Origin: JBCDCE01 sp039182515
GTDB taxonomy: Bacteria; Pseudomonadota; Alphaproteobacteria; Rhodobacterales; Rhodobacteraceae
Assembly: GCA_039182515.1 (NCBI GenBank)
Contig: JBCDCE010000037.1
Span: 1 to 37,010 of the forward strand
Reading direction: 5' to 3'
DNA: 37,010 nt
Shown here: piece after piece, positions 8,635 to 16,423 of the stretch
Layout of the letters: every line of letters begins with the position of its first letter
How positions within the stretch are numbered: position 1 is the stretch's first letter
Program-made: the position numbers and the translations under genes
Notes under the pieces: generated by a model
Told to the model about the DNA's origin: nothing
Database searches by the model: none
What the model saw: only the letters and a program-made list of their open reading frames with translations

Positions 8635-9190
8635 TGCGGTCCTTGCCGTGGTACACACCACTTATTGCGACCGCCCCCGAAGTCTTCGTCACCCCCCAGA
8701 TGGGCAAGTGTGTTTTAGCCATTTAAGGTTTGTTAACGATAGGGGGAACGTCACAAAAATTTCCCATTCTTGTCCTCGAACCCTTTGTTTTTCCCATTAT
8801 TTTTCAACTGATGACGTTAATTCGCTCCCCCATTGCTTCCACCAAGGAAACACTCAAACTGCCGATTGTGTACGAAATTGCCAACCGATTTAAATTTCTG
8901 TTTTATTGGAACGCATTGGCTTCGTTTTAGGAACAATCAGAAAGGCCAAAACGGCTCATTGTTTCCTATTTCGGGATTCAAAAATCAAAAAAACAACGAC
9001 TGCAATTTGGGCAAAAAAAAGACTATTTTTATAAGGTAATTGATTTTACTTGCTCAACAATTCTGCATCCTATCTTTGATTGTAAATTTAGGACCCGTTT
9101 ATCAGCCAATTCACGCCGAATCTTCCCGTCAAAAGCGAACACTCGCCTTAAGGCAGAAGTTTTTTCGGCATAGTTTCGTCATAATTAAGC

Positions 9191-9233
9191 AAAAAAGGCC
9201 AAGAAAGGGCGAAAGGCCCTCTAAACACTTGGC
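9191..9233 (-). terminator. Intrinsic terminator of the desaturase gene
   Basis: Read leftward, an outer stem GCCAAG/CTTGGC encloses an inner GGGC/GCCC pair and is followed by C and TTTTTTG. It lies 10 bp beyond the desaturase stop codon at 9244. Stem plus T-run make it the clearest rho-independent terminator in the window. Confidence 0.8.
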
Positions 9234-9243
9234 TTTGACGCGT

Positions 9244-10143
9244 TTAAAGCTCTTTCGAGCTGAGCCGCGTCGCAAAGTCCCGATGAAATGCATGATAGCT
9301 CGGCGCCGTCGTAACAAGATGAGACTTGGCCAGTTCATGTAACTTTGGAAGCTTATAAAACGGCACCTGTGGCGCCGCATGATGCTCAATATGATAGGGC
9401 ATATTCCATGCCAAAAACCGCACCAATGGATTGGTAAACACCGTGCGCGTATTCACAAACATGTCTGCGACAGGGGGGCAATGACTGTGCTCAGCCAAAA
9501 GATAGAGCCGGAGAACGGGTTGTGCTGCCAAAACGGGTCCCCACCAGAGCACAAACACGAGAGGGCTCCATACTAGAGAGAGAGCCGCTGCTATGTAGAG
9601 AAGGCACATGATCTGTGCCTCACGTCGCACTGTGCCATGGGCCCTGAGAGGCACAAAGGCCTCTGGTGGCTTTCCGAGTGCGAGCGCCAATGTTGTCCGC
9701 GCCATGCTGCTCCAATAAGGCACGCCGCTCACATGCCAGACAAATGCCGGCCAAGTTTTGGGAGCCCCCCCTGCGAGCAATTCGGGATCTCGTTCGGGGT
9801 CGTTCGTGTAACGGTGATGGGCCAGGTGGAAGTACCGAAACCAAGTGAAGGGCAATAAAATGACAAGCCCACAAGCGCACCCAACTGCGTCGTTGATCCA
9901 GGGTGTCACAAAGGGCGTTTTATGCGCCGTCTCATGTTCAAGCGTAAACAAGAAGACCAAAGCCACACCAAGAGCGAACAAAGCCACCCAAGCGCCAGGC
10001 CAGGAACTGAGCCCTAAAAAACCAAAGATGACAATCAAGCCTAAATGGCCCATCAAGTGTCGCAGACCCCTACCCGCTTGATGTTGATAAAGCTCAGCTT
10101 TGGTTTGAGGCGGCAAGTCGCCAAGAAATGCGCGGTGATCCAT
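9244..10143 (-). CDS. Membrane fatty acid desaturase family protein
   Basis: This integral membrane di-iron enzyme of about 299 residues would introduce double bonds into acyl lipids or act on a related hydrophobic substrate. All three histidine boxes are present: HETAH, then HLAHH about 35 residues later, and HIEHH near the C-terminus, with an extra HSHC in between. Hydrophobic segments surround the boxes, as expected for the family. The start is unsure: an in-frame GTG at 10158 would add five residues, and neither codon has a strong ribosome site. A clear terminator follows at 9191-9233, so it is probably transcribed alone. The fatty-acid substrate and position of desaturation cannot be read from sequence, and hydroxylases and ketolases share the same fold. 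Confidence 0.82.
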   Translation of the reverse strand: MDHRAFLGDLPPQTKAELYQHQAGRGLRHLMGHLGLIVIFGFLGLSSWPGAWVALFALGVALVFLFTLEHETAHKTPFVTPWINDAVGCACGLVILLPFTWFRYFHLAHHRYTNDPERDPELLAGGAPKTWPAFVWHVSGVPYWSSMARTTLALALGKPPEAFVPLRAHGTVRREAQIMCLLYIAAALSLVWSPLVFVLWWGPVLAAQPVLRLYLLAEHSHCPPVADMFVNTRTVFTNPLVRFLAWNMPYHIEHHAAPQVPFYKLPKLHELAKSHLVTTAPSYHAFHRDFATRLSSKEL

Positions 10144-10239
10144 TTTGATACACGACACGTTTAAGTCTCAAAAGGCAAACGCAACAATAGGAGCGGAGAC
10201 AAATCGACAAACGCATGCAACGTTTGTTCAAGAGTGTTG

Positions 10240-10325
10240 TGGTACCGGTGGCCGGACTCGAACCGGCACGCCCGTGAAGGCGGGGGATTTTGAATCCCAT
10301 GCGTCTACCATTCCGCCACACCGGC
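10240..10325 (-). tRNA. tRNA-Leu (anticodon CAA)
   Basis: On the minus strand the acceptor GCCGGTG pairs with CACCGGT. The D arm contains AATGGTAGAC, the anticodon loop is TTCAAAA (anticodon CAA, reading UUG), and a long class II variable arm CGCC-TTCAC-GGCG is present. The T arm is GCCGG-TTCGAGT-CCGGC, and CCA is encoded. The folded length is 86 nt including CCA. The first pair is a G-U wobble and the outer anticodon-stem pair is T-C, both slightly unusual. The long variable arm and anticodon make leucine the only sensible assignment. Confidence 0.96.
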
Positions 10326-10336
10326 ACAACGCGTTC

Positions 10337-10365
10337 CGCTTACCTATCACGGCGCGGGACGTCAA
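10337..10365 (-). promoter_or_regulatory. Probable promoter of tRNA-Leu
   Basis: On the minus strand TTGACG (10360-10365) and TAAGCG (10337-10342) are separated by 17 bp and end 11 bp before the tRNA 5' end. The -35 match is good and the -10 match is poor. The spacing and position support it. Confidence 0.45.
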
Positions 10366-10474
10366 CGCTTCACGAGGATCGTGCTTTTAATTTCTGCGGT
10401 TGCGAGATATGGCGCGCAGCAAAGCTAAGACAGCAAGCGACCGCGCGCGCTCCCTAAACAAAGGAACCCAGGCA

Positions 10475-12289
10475 ATGGAATTGCGTAATATTGCGATCAT
10501 CGCCCACGTTGACCACGGCAAAACAACTTTGGTGGATGAACTCTTAAAACAGTCTGGCGCGTTTCGCGAAAACCAGAACGTCGCTGAACGTGCGATGGAC
10601 AGCAACGATCTTGAACGTGAACGCGGTATTACGATCCTCGCAAAAGCGACCAGCGTAGAATGGTCCAACTACCGCATCAACATCGTGGACACCCCCGGAC
10701 ACGCCGATTTCGGTGCAGAAGTGGAACGCATTTTGTCTATGGTGGATGGTGTCGTCTTACTTGTAGACGCCGCCGAAGGTCCGATGCCCCAAACCAAGTT
10801 TGTAACATCGAAGGCCCTGGCGTTGGGCCTTAGGCCCATCGTGGTGCTCAATAAAGTCGACAAACCAGATGCTGAGCCAGACCGCGCTCTGGATGAAGTC
10901 TTTGATCTCTTCGCATCGCTAGACGCAACCGACGAACAGCTCGATTTCCCTGCCCTTTATGCCTCCGGCCGTAATGGTTGGTGCGACGCAACGCTGGACG
11001 GCCCCCGCAAAGATCTAGACGCACTTTTTGATCTTGTGGTCCGGCATGTCCCAGAGCCTTCGCAAGTCGCAAAGCGTAGCGCGCCGTTTCAAATGTTGGC
11101 CACTACGCTTGGAGCGGATCCCTTCATTGGCCGCATTCTTACGGGTCGTGTTGAAGCCGGAACCGTGAAGGCTGGCGAAACGATCAAAGCGCTTAGCCGA
11201 GACGGCTCCAAAATAGAACAGTTCCGTATTTCGAAGATCTTGGCCTTTCGCGGCCTCAGCCAACAACCCATCGATGTCGCTGAAGCTGGCGATATTGTGA
11301 GCCTTGCAGGCATGCAAAAAGCCACCGTGGCCGATACGCTATGCGACACAAGCCTCGACATTCCTTTGCCTGCGCAACCCATCGATCCTCCCACAATTAC
11401 CGTGACCTTTGGCATCAACGACAGCCCTTTGGCAGGACGCGATGGTAAAAAGGTGCAAAGCAGGGTGATCCGCGATCGGTTGATGAAAGAGGCCGAAACC
11501 AACGTGGCGATTCGGGTGACCGATACACCCGGCGGCGAAGCGTTTGAGGTTGCGGGTCGTGGTGAACTTCAAATGGGCGTGTTGATCGAAAATATGCGCC
11601 GCGAAGGGTTTGAACTTTCAATCTCTCGTCCTCAGGTTCTTTTCCAAGAGGAAAATGGCCAGCGGATGGAGCCCATCGAAGAAGTGACCATAGATGTCGA
11701 CGATGAATATTCCGGTGCTGTGATCGAAAAGATCACCGGCGGGCGCCGCGGTGAACTTATCGAGATGAAGCAAAATGGTGGCAAAACCCGCATTATTGCG
11801 CTGGTTCCCTCTCGGGGCCTGATTGGCTATCATGGGGAGTTTTTGACAGATACGCGCGGCACAGGCGTGCTCAACCGCGTGTTTCATGGCTGGGCTCCTC
11901 ACAAAGGCCCAATCCCCGGCCGCCGCGCGGGTGTTTTGATCTCAATGGAAAACGGCGTCAGCGTCGCCTATGCGATCTTCAACCTCGAAGATCGGGGCAA
12001 GTTTTTCATCGGAGCACAAGAAGCCGTTTATCAAGGCATGATCATCGGCGAACATAGCCGGGACAACGATCTGGAAGTGAACCCACTCAAAGGGAAAAAA
12101 CTAACCAACGTACGGGCCTCCGGTTCGGATGAGGCCGTAAGGCTCACCACGCCCGTTCGGTTTTCCTTGGAAGAAGCCATCTCCTACATTGACGACGACG
12201 AACTCGTCGAAGTCACGCCCAATGCGGTGCGCCTGCGTAAACGCTACCTCGATCCACATGAGCGTAAACGCCAATCTCGCGCGTCCTGA
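10475..12289 (+). CDS. typA: Ribosome-associated translational GTPase TypA/BipA
   Basis: This 604-residue protein is the usual length for TypA/BipA, a ribosome-binding GTPase of the EF-G family that helps 50S assembly and stress or cold adaptation. It opens MELRNIAIIAHVDHGKTT, which contains the G1 P-loop. The switch region RERGITI, the DTPGHADF G3 motif and NKVDKPDA G4 motif follow. The C-terminal part carries the BipA-specific segment with SRGLIGYHGEF. The ATG at 10475 is chosen because AAAGGAA precedes it and the protein then starts at the conserved residue; an upstream ATG at 10400 would add 25 basic residues. The gene is monocistronic by context, divergent from tRNA-Leu and convergent with alaS. 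Confidence 0.97.
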   Translation: MELRNIAIIAHVDHGKTTLVDELLKQSGAFRENQNVAERAMDSNDLERERGITILAKATSVEWSNYRINIVDTPGHADFGAEVERILSMVDGVVLLVDAAEGPMPQTKFVTSKALALGLRPIVVLNKVDKPDAEPDRALDEVFDLFASLDATDEQLDFPALYASGRNGWCDATLDGPRKDLDALFDLVVRHVPEPSQVAKRSAPFQMLATTLGADPFIGRILTGRVEAGTVKAGETIKALSRDGSKIEQFRISKILAFRGLSQQPIDVAEAGDIVSLAGMQKATVADTLCDTSLDIPLPAQPIDPPTITVTFGINDSPLAGRDGKKVQSRVIRDRLMKEAETNVAIRVTDTPGGEAFEVAGRGELQMGVLIENMRREGFELSISRPQVLFQEENGQRMEPIEEVTIDVDDEYSGAVIEKITGGRRGELIEMKQNGGKTRIIALVPSRGLIGYHGEFLTDTRGTGVLNRVFHGWAPHKGPIPGRRAGVLISMENGVSVAYAIFNLEDRGKFFIGAQEAVYQGMIIGEHSRDNDLEVNPLKGKKLTNVRASGSDEAVRLTTPVRFSLEEAISYIDDDELVEVTPNAVRLRKRYLDPHERKRQSRAS

Positions 12290-12301
12290 GAAACAACGAA
12301 C

Positions 12302-12329
12302 TACGGTCGCAAGTTACGTTGCGACCGTA
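12302..12329. terminator. Hairpin between convergent typA and alaS
   Basis: TACGGTCGCAA and TTGCGACCGTA form a perfect 11-bp stem with a 6-nt loop, centred in the 44-bp gap between the two stop codons. There is no strong T-run on either side; GTTCGTTGTTTC follows on the minus strand. It probably serves both genes as a bidirectional 3'-end structure. Confidence 0.7.
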
Positions 12330-12333
12330 AAGC

Positions 12334-14988
12334 TTAGCTCAAGTTAGCCTTAACGGCATCAATCGCAGCCTGAGCATTTTCCGCACTTTTAGCCCCACCT
12401 TGCGCCATATCGGGCCTGCCACCGCCCCCTTTGCCGCCAAGCGCTTCCACAGCTGTCTTCACAAGCGTTACGGCACTCACTTTGTCCGTGAGATCGGATG
12501 TAACACCCGCGGCTATTGCCGCCTTTTTACCAAGATCCGCAATCAAAAGCACGGCGCCGGACCCCATCTCAGCTTTGAACTGATCGATCATCGCAGGCAG
12601 ATCCTTGCCGCTCACACCTTCCAAAACCTGAGCGCGCAGTGAAATGCCGTTGATCTCTTCCACATTCGCTCCGGGCGCCCCTCCACCGCCACCAATGGCT
12701 AAGTCTCTACGCAGTTGAGCAACTTCATTCTGAAGCGATTTGCGTTCATCCAATAGAGATTGGATGCGTGCCGCGGCCTCGCTTGCCGGTACCTTCAACG
12801 CCAGAGCGACATCCGCCAATCGCTGATCTTGCTCACGCAAATACTCGAGCGCCGCAGCCCCGGTTAGGGCTTCGATCCGACGCACTCCTGCAGAAGACGC
12901 GCTATCGCCCAAGGTCACAAACGCACCGATTTCTCCCGTTTGTGAGACATGGGTGCCGCCGCAGAGTTCCAAAGAATACACGTCACCATTTGTGCCCTTG
13001 CCTGTGTCGGCCCGCCCCATGGATACAACTCGAACCTCTTCCCCGTACTTCTCCCCAAAGAGAGCCTGAGCGCCGATCGCGCGCGCATCATCAGGTGTCA
13101 TAATACGGGTTTCCACGGCTGTATTTTGCCGAATGTAATAGTTCACGTCATGATCGACTTGGGCAAGTTGCTCTGCAGTCAACGCATGACCATGGGAAAA
13201 ATCGAACCTTAAACGGTCGGGCGCATTCAAAGACCCGCGCTGCGCCACATGATCGCCTAGAGCAACACGCAATGCTTCATGCAAAAGATGGGTTGCAGAG
13301 TGATTGGCCTGAATTTGCGCGCGGCGTTCAGGATCGACCATAAGCGTCACCCCCTGGCCCACGTCGATATAACCTTCCTCAACTTCTGCCGTATGAATGA
13401 AAACATCCGCCGACTTTTTGGTATTTAGGATTTTAGCCCGACCGGTCTCAGCAACCAAAACACCGGTATCGCCAACTTGGCCACCGCTTTCGGCATAGAA
13501 AGGTGTTTGGTTCAGGACGATCTGCACGCGCTCGGCAGCATTGGCTTTGGGAGCTTCTTTCCCTTCGCTAAGCATGGCAAGCACTTGCGCTTCGGCGCTT
13601 TGAGTATCGTAGCCGAGAAAATCAGTCGCTCCATGTTTGTCTGCGATATCAAACCATTGCCCCGCATCCGCTATTTCACCCGAGCCGGCCCAGGCGGCAC
13701 GGGCCTGCGCTTTTTGAGCAGCCATGGCAGTATCAAATCCAGCTGTATCGACTTCCTTGCCCTTTTCGCGCAGAGCATCTTGGGTCAAATCAAGCGGGAA
13801 TCCAAACGTGTCGTAAAGCTTAAAAGCCGTTTCGCCTGGAAGCGCGTCGCCTTCTGGCAGATCTTCCAAAGCATCATCCAAAAGCTTCAAGCCACGATCC
13901 AGAGTTTGACGAAAGCGCGTCTCCTCCGCAAAAAGGGTCTCTTCAATCAAAGACTGCGCTTGACCCAATTCGGGATAAGCTGCGCCCATCTGGTTCACCA
14001 AAGCGGGCACCAAACGACTCATCATGGGATCTTTGGTCCCTAACAAATGCGCGTGGCGCATAGCACGCCGCATTATCCGACGCAGAACATATCCCCGCCC
14101 ATCTTTCGATGGCATGACGCCATCCGCTATCAAAAATGCAGATGATCTTAAGTGATCAGCAATGACCCTGTGATGAGTTTTACCTGGGCCGTCTGGATCT
14201 GAATTAGATACGTCCGCGGATGCCTCAATCAAAGCGCGGATCAAATCAGTCGCATAGTTGTCATTGGTGCCTTGTAAAAGGGCTGCAACCCGTTCAATCC
14301 CCATACCGGTATCAATGGACTGATTGGGCAAATCAGCACGACTGCCATCTTCAAATTGTTCATATTGCATGAACACCAGGTTCCAGATTTCGACAAAGCG
14401 ATCGCCATCTTCTTCGGGGCTGCCCGGGGGGCCGCCCCAAATATGATCACCATGGTCGAAAAATATCTCCGAACTTGGTCCGCAAGGACCGGTTGGACCC
14501 ATCATCCAAAAATTGTCATCAGTAGCTATTCGAATGATCCTATCATCCGAAAGGCCTGCGACTTTTTTCCAAATTTCAGCTGCTTCATCATCGGTATGAT
14601 AGACAGTGACAAGCAATTTTTCTTTTGGGATATCAAGTTCTTTGGTGATCATTTCCCAGGCAAAAGGAATAGCCTCGGTCTTAAAATAGTCCCCAAAACT
14701 AAAGTTTCCGAGCATCTCAAAAAATGTGTGGTGGCGCGCTGTGTACCCAACGTTATCCAGGTCGTTATGCTTGCCACCTGCCCGGACGCATTTTTGGGAC
14801 GTGGTGGCTCGGCCGTAGTTGCGCGTCTCGACGCCAGTAAACAAATTCTTGAACTGCACCATGCCCGAATTCGCGAACATAAGCGTTGGGTCATTTCGGG
14901 GCACAAGCGGGCTAGATGGCACGATTTCATGGCCCTGCTTCGCAAAATAATTTAGGAATGTGCTTCGGATATCGTTAAGCGTAGGCAT
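12334..14988 (-). CDS. alaS: Alanyl-tRNA synthetase
   Basis: This 884-residue cytoplasmic enzyme charges tRNA-Ala and edits mischarged Ser and Gly. The class II catalytic core is at the N-terminus (NDPTLMFANSGMVQFK, then HHTFFEMLGNFSFGDY near residue 90). The editing domain carries the zinc ligands HSATH (His563, His567) and CGGTH (from Cys676). The C-terminal C-Ala region is glycine-rich. Length and motifs are complete. The ATG at 14988 gives the conserved start MPTLNDIRSTFL. It lies downstream of recA on the same strand with a hairpin between them, so it may have its own promoter. Confidence 0.98.
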   Translation of the reverse strand: MPTLNDIRSTFLNYFAKQGHEIVPSSPLVPRNDPTLMFANSGMVQFKNLFTGVETRNYGRATTSQKCVRAGGKHNDLDNVGYTARHHTFFEMLGNFSFGDYFKTEAIPFAWEMITKELDIPKEKLLVTVYHTDDEAAEIWKKVAGLSDDRIIRIATDDNFWMMGPTGPCGPSSEIFFDHGDHIWGGPPGSPEEDGDRFVEIWNLVFMQYEQFEDGSRADLPNQSIDTGMGIERVAALLQGTNDNYATDLIRALIEASADVSNSDPDGPGKTHHRVIADHLRSSAFLIADGVMPSKDGRGYVLRRIMRRAMRHAHLLGTKDPMMSRLVPALVNQMGAAYPELGQAQSLIEETLFAEETRFRQTLDRGLKLLDDALEDLPEGDALPGETAFKLYDTFGFPLDLTQDALREKGKEVDTAGFDTAMAAQKAQARAAWAGSGEIADAGQWFDIADKHGATDFLGYDTQSAEAQVLAMLSEGKEAPKANAAERVQIVLNQTPFYAESGGQVGDTGVLVAETGRAKILNTKKSADVFIHTAEVEEGYIDVGQGVTLMVDPERRAQIQANHSATHLLHEALRVALGDHVAQRGSLNAPDRLRFDFSHGHALTAEQLAQVDHDVNYYIRQNTAVETRIMTPDDARAIGAQALFGEKYGEEVRVVSMGRADTGKGTNGDVYSLELCGGTHVSQTGEIGAFVTLGDSASSAGVRRIEALTGAAALEYLREQDQRLADVALALKVPASEAAARIQSLLDERKSLQNEVAQLRRDLAIGGGGGAPGANVEEINGISLRAQVLEGVSGKDLPAMIDQFKAEMGSGAVLLIADLGKKAAIAAGVTSDLTDKVSAVTLVKTAVEALGGKGGGGRPDMAQGGAKSAENAQAAIDAVKANLS

Positions 14989-15058
14989 GGTCCGACCGTA
15001 GACTTTTGGAACGTTCGGGAGGGTGTAACGCGAGGCCTAGAGGGTGTCTACCGAAAGC

Positions 15059-15086
15059 CACGCGCCTCTAACATTTGAGGCGCGTG
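15059..15086 (-). terminator. Hairpin terminator after recA
   Basis: CACGCGCCTC and GAGGCGCGTG form a perfect 10-bp stem with an 8-nt loop, 10 bp beyond the recA stop. Only a short T-stretch (GCTTTCGG) follows on the minus strand, so termination efficiency is uncertain. Some read-through into alaS is possible. Confidence 0.65.
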
Positions 15087-15096
15087 AAACGATTTA

Positions 15097-16179
15097 TTAG
15101 GTTTCCAGGATTTGGTCGTCGTCGTCCGGAGCTTCACCTTCGGGCATATCGAAATCCAGCCCATGTGCCGCGCGAATTTTATCCTCGATATCAAAGGCTA
15201 TACTGGTGTTTTCACGTAGAAACGACTTTGCGTTTTCGCGGCCCTGGCCGATCCGCTCATCGCCATAGCTAAACCAGGCACCAGATTTATCGACGATGCC
15301 GGCTTTAACACCCAGATCAAGAAGCTCGCCGGTTTTGGAAATGCCCTCACCGTACATGATATCAAACTCTACTTGTTTGAACGGTGGGGCCACTTTGTTC
15401 TTCACGACCTTGACGCGCGTTTGGTTACCCACCACTTCATCACGATCCTTCAAAGCTCCAATTCTGCGAATGTCCAACCGGACAGACGAATAAAACTTTA
15501 GGGCGTTACCGCCTGTTGTCGTTTCGGGAGAACCAAACATCACGCCGATTTTCATGCGGATCTGATTGATGAAAATAACCATGCAGTTTGACTTTGCAAT
15601 CGAGCCAGTCAACTTGCGCATTGCTTGGCTCATAAGACGTGCGTGCACGCCGACGCTCGAATCGCCCATGTCGCCTTCAAGTTCTGACTTTGGGGTCAAC
15701 GCCGCCACCGAATCAACGATCACCATGTTAACTGCACCAGAGCGCACCAAAGTGTCTGTTATCTCAAGCGCTTGCTCGCCTGTATCCGGCTGTGAAATGA
15801 GAAGCTCATCAAGATCTACGCCGAGCTTTTTCGCGTATTGTGGATCAAGGGCATGCTCAGCATCCACAAAGGCACAAACGCCGCCTTTTTTCTGCTCTTC
15901 AGCCACACAGTGAAGGGTAAGCGTTGTTTTGCCAGAGCTTTCAGGGCCGTAGATCTCAACGATCCTACCTTTTGGCAAACCACCAATACCCAAAGCGATA
16001 TCCAAACCAAGCGAACCGGTTGAGGTCGCTTCTATTTCTTGAATAGCGTTGCTATCGCCCAGCTTCATAACTGAGCCTTTACCAAATTGGCGCTCGATCT
16101 GCGCCAGAGCGCTATCAAGCGCCTTTTGTTTGTCAGAAGATTTTTTCGCGTTCATGTTCAAAAGATCAGCTGATGCCAC
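15097..16179 (-). CDS. recA: Recombinase RecA
   Basis: This 360-residue DNA-dependent ATPase performs homologous strand exchange and stimulates LexA self-cleavage. Walker A GPESSGKT is at residues 78-85. The VDAEHALD and IVDSVAAL strands, loop L2 around GSPETTTGGNALKFY and an acidic C-terminus (EAPDDDDQ) are present, so it is complete. The start is a GTG at 16179, fixed by a strong AAGGAGG seven bases upstream. Regulation by LexA is supported by a GTTC-N7-GTTC box 51-65 bp upstream. It follows cckA on the same strand with a 244-bp gap that holds the promoter. Confidence 0.98.
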   Translation of the reverse strand: MASADLLNMNAKKSSDKQKALDSALAQIERQFGKGSVMKLGDSNAIQEIEATSTGSLGLDIALGIGGLPKGRIVEIYGPESSGKTTLTLHCVAEEQKKGGVCAFVDAEHALDPQYAKKLGVDLDELLISQPDTGEQALEITDTLVRSGAVNMVIVDSVAALTPKSELEGDMGDSSVGVHARLMSQAMRKLTGSIAKSNCMVIFINQIRMKIGVMFGSPETTTGGNALKFYSSVRLDIRRIGALKDRDEVVGNQTRVKVVKNKVAPPFKQVEFDIMYGEGISKTGELLDLGVKAGIVDKSGAWFSYGDERIGQGRENAKSFLRENTSIAFDIEDKIRAAHGLDFDMPEGEAPDDDDQILET

Positions 16180-16229
16180 AGGACTGCCTCCTTATTTCAT
16201 ACGGCTATTGCAACGGCAATTGCTGTTTT

Positions 16230-16244
16230 GTTCTCATCTTGTTC
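16230..16244 (-). promoter_or_regulatory. LexA (SOS) box of recA
   Basis: The plus strand reads GTTC-TCATCTT-GTTC, an exact match to the alphaproteobacterial LexA site GTTC-N7-GTTC known from Rhodobacter and Caulobacter. It lies 51-65 bp upstream of the recA start codon, where it would cover the promoter. The half-sites are a direct rather than inverted repeat, as is characteristic of this lineage. Confidence 0.85.
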
Positions 16245-16423
16245 ACCTGTATGAGCACAAAAAGAGAACAATGCAATTAAAATCGTCAAAGCTAGTTTGC
16301 TTGAGGTTGGTTAAAGGCAGGTTGATCGGTGGGAGTTTTATCTAATGTTTTTATTGTTCACGGCTGAAAAAAGGCTCGGGGCGCGTGCAACAATCGATTG
16401 TACCTTTAAAGCGCTTACTTCCT

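Larger units (their letters stand above)
8409..9190. promoter_or_regulatory. Long non-coding leader upstream of the RTX gene
   Basis: Together with the desaturase terminator this is the longest stretch without a gene in the window. The part nearest the RTX start (8440-8700) contains four short hairpins and two AC/GT dinucleotide tracts. The distal part (8700-9190) is visibly AT-rich with A- and T-tracts such as AAAAAAAAGACTATTTTTAT. The open frames present are short, low in complexity and lack ribosome sites or recognisable protein features. I infer a long regulated promoter or 5' leader for the RTX gene. No promoter elements could be fixed with confidence. Confidence 0.5.

Noticed and set aside
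8650..9190. Several small open frames in the AT-rich gap
   Set aside because: They lack ribosome sites, have biased and unrecognisable products, and overlap one another in different frames.
16408..16416. AAAGCGCTT before the end of cckA as a third operator for the LacI-type regulator
   Set aside because: Only the inner part of the palindrome is present, and the location at the 3' end of cckA gives no regulatory sense.
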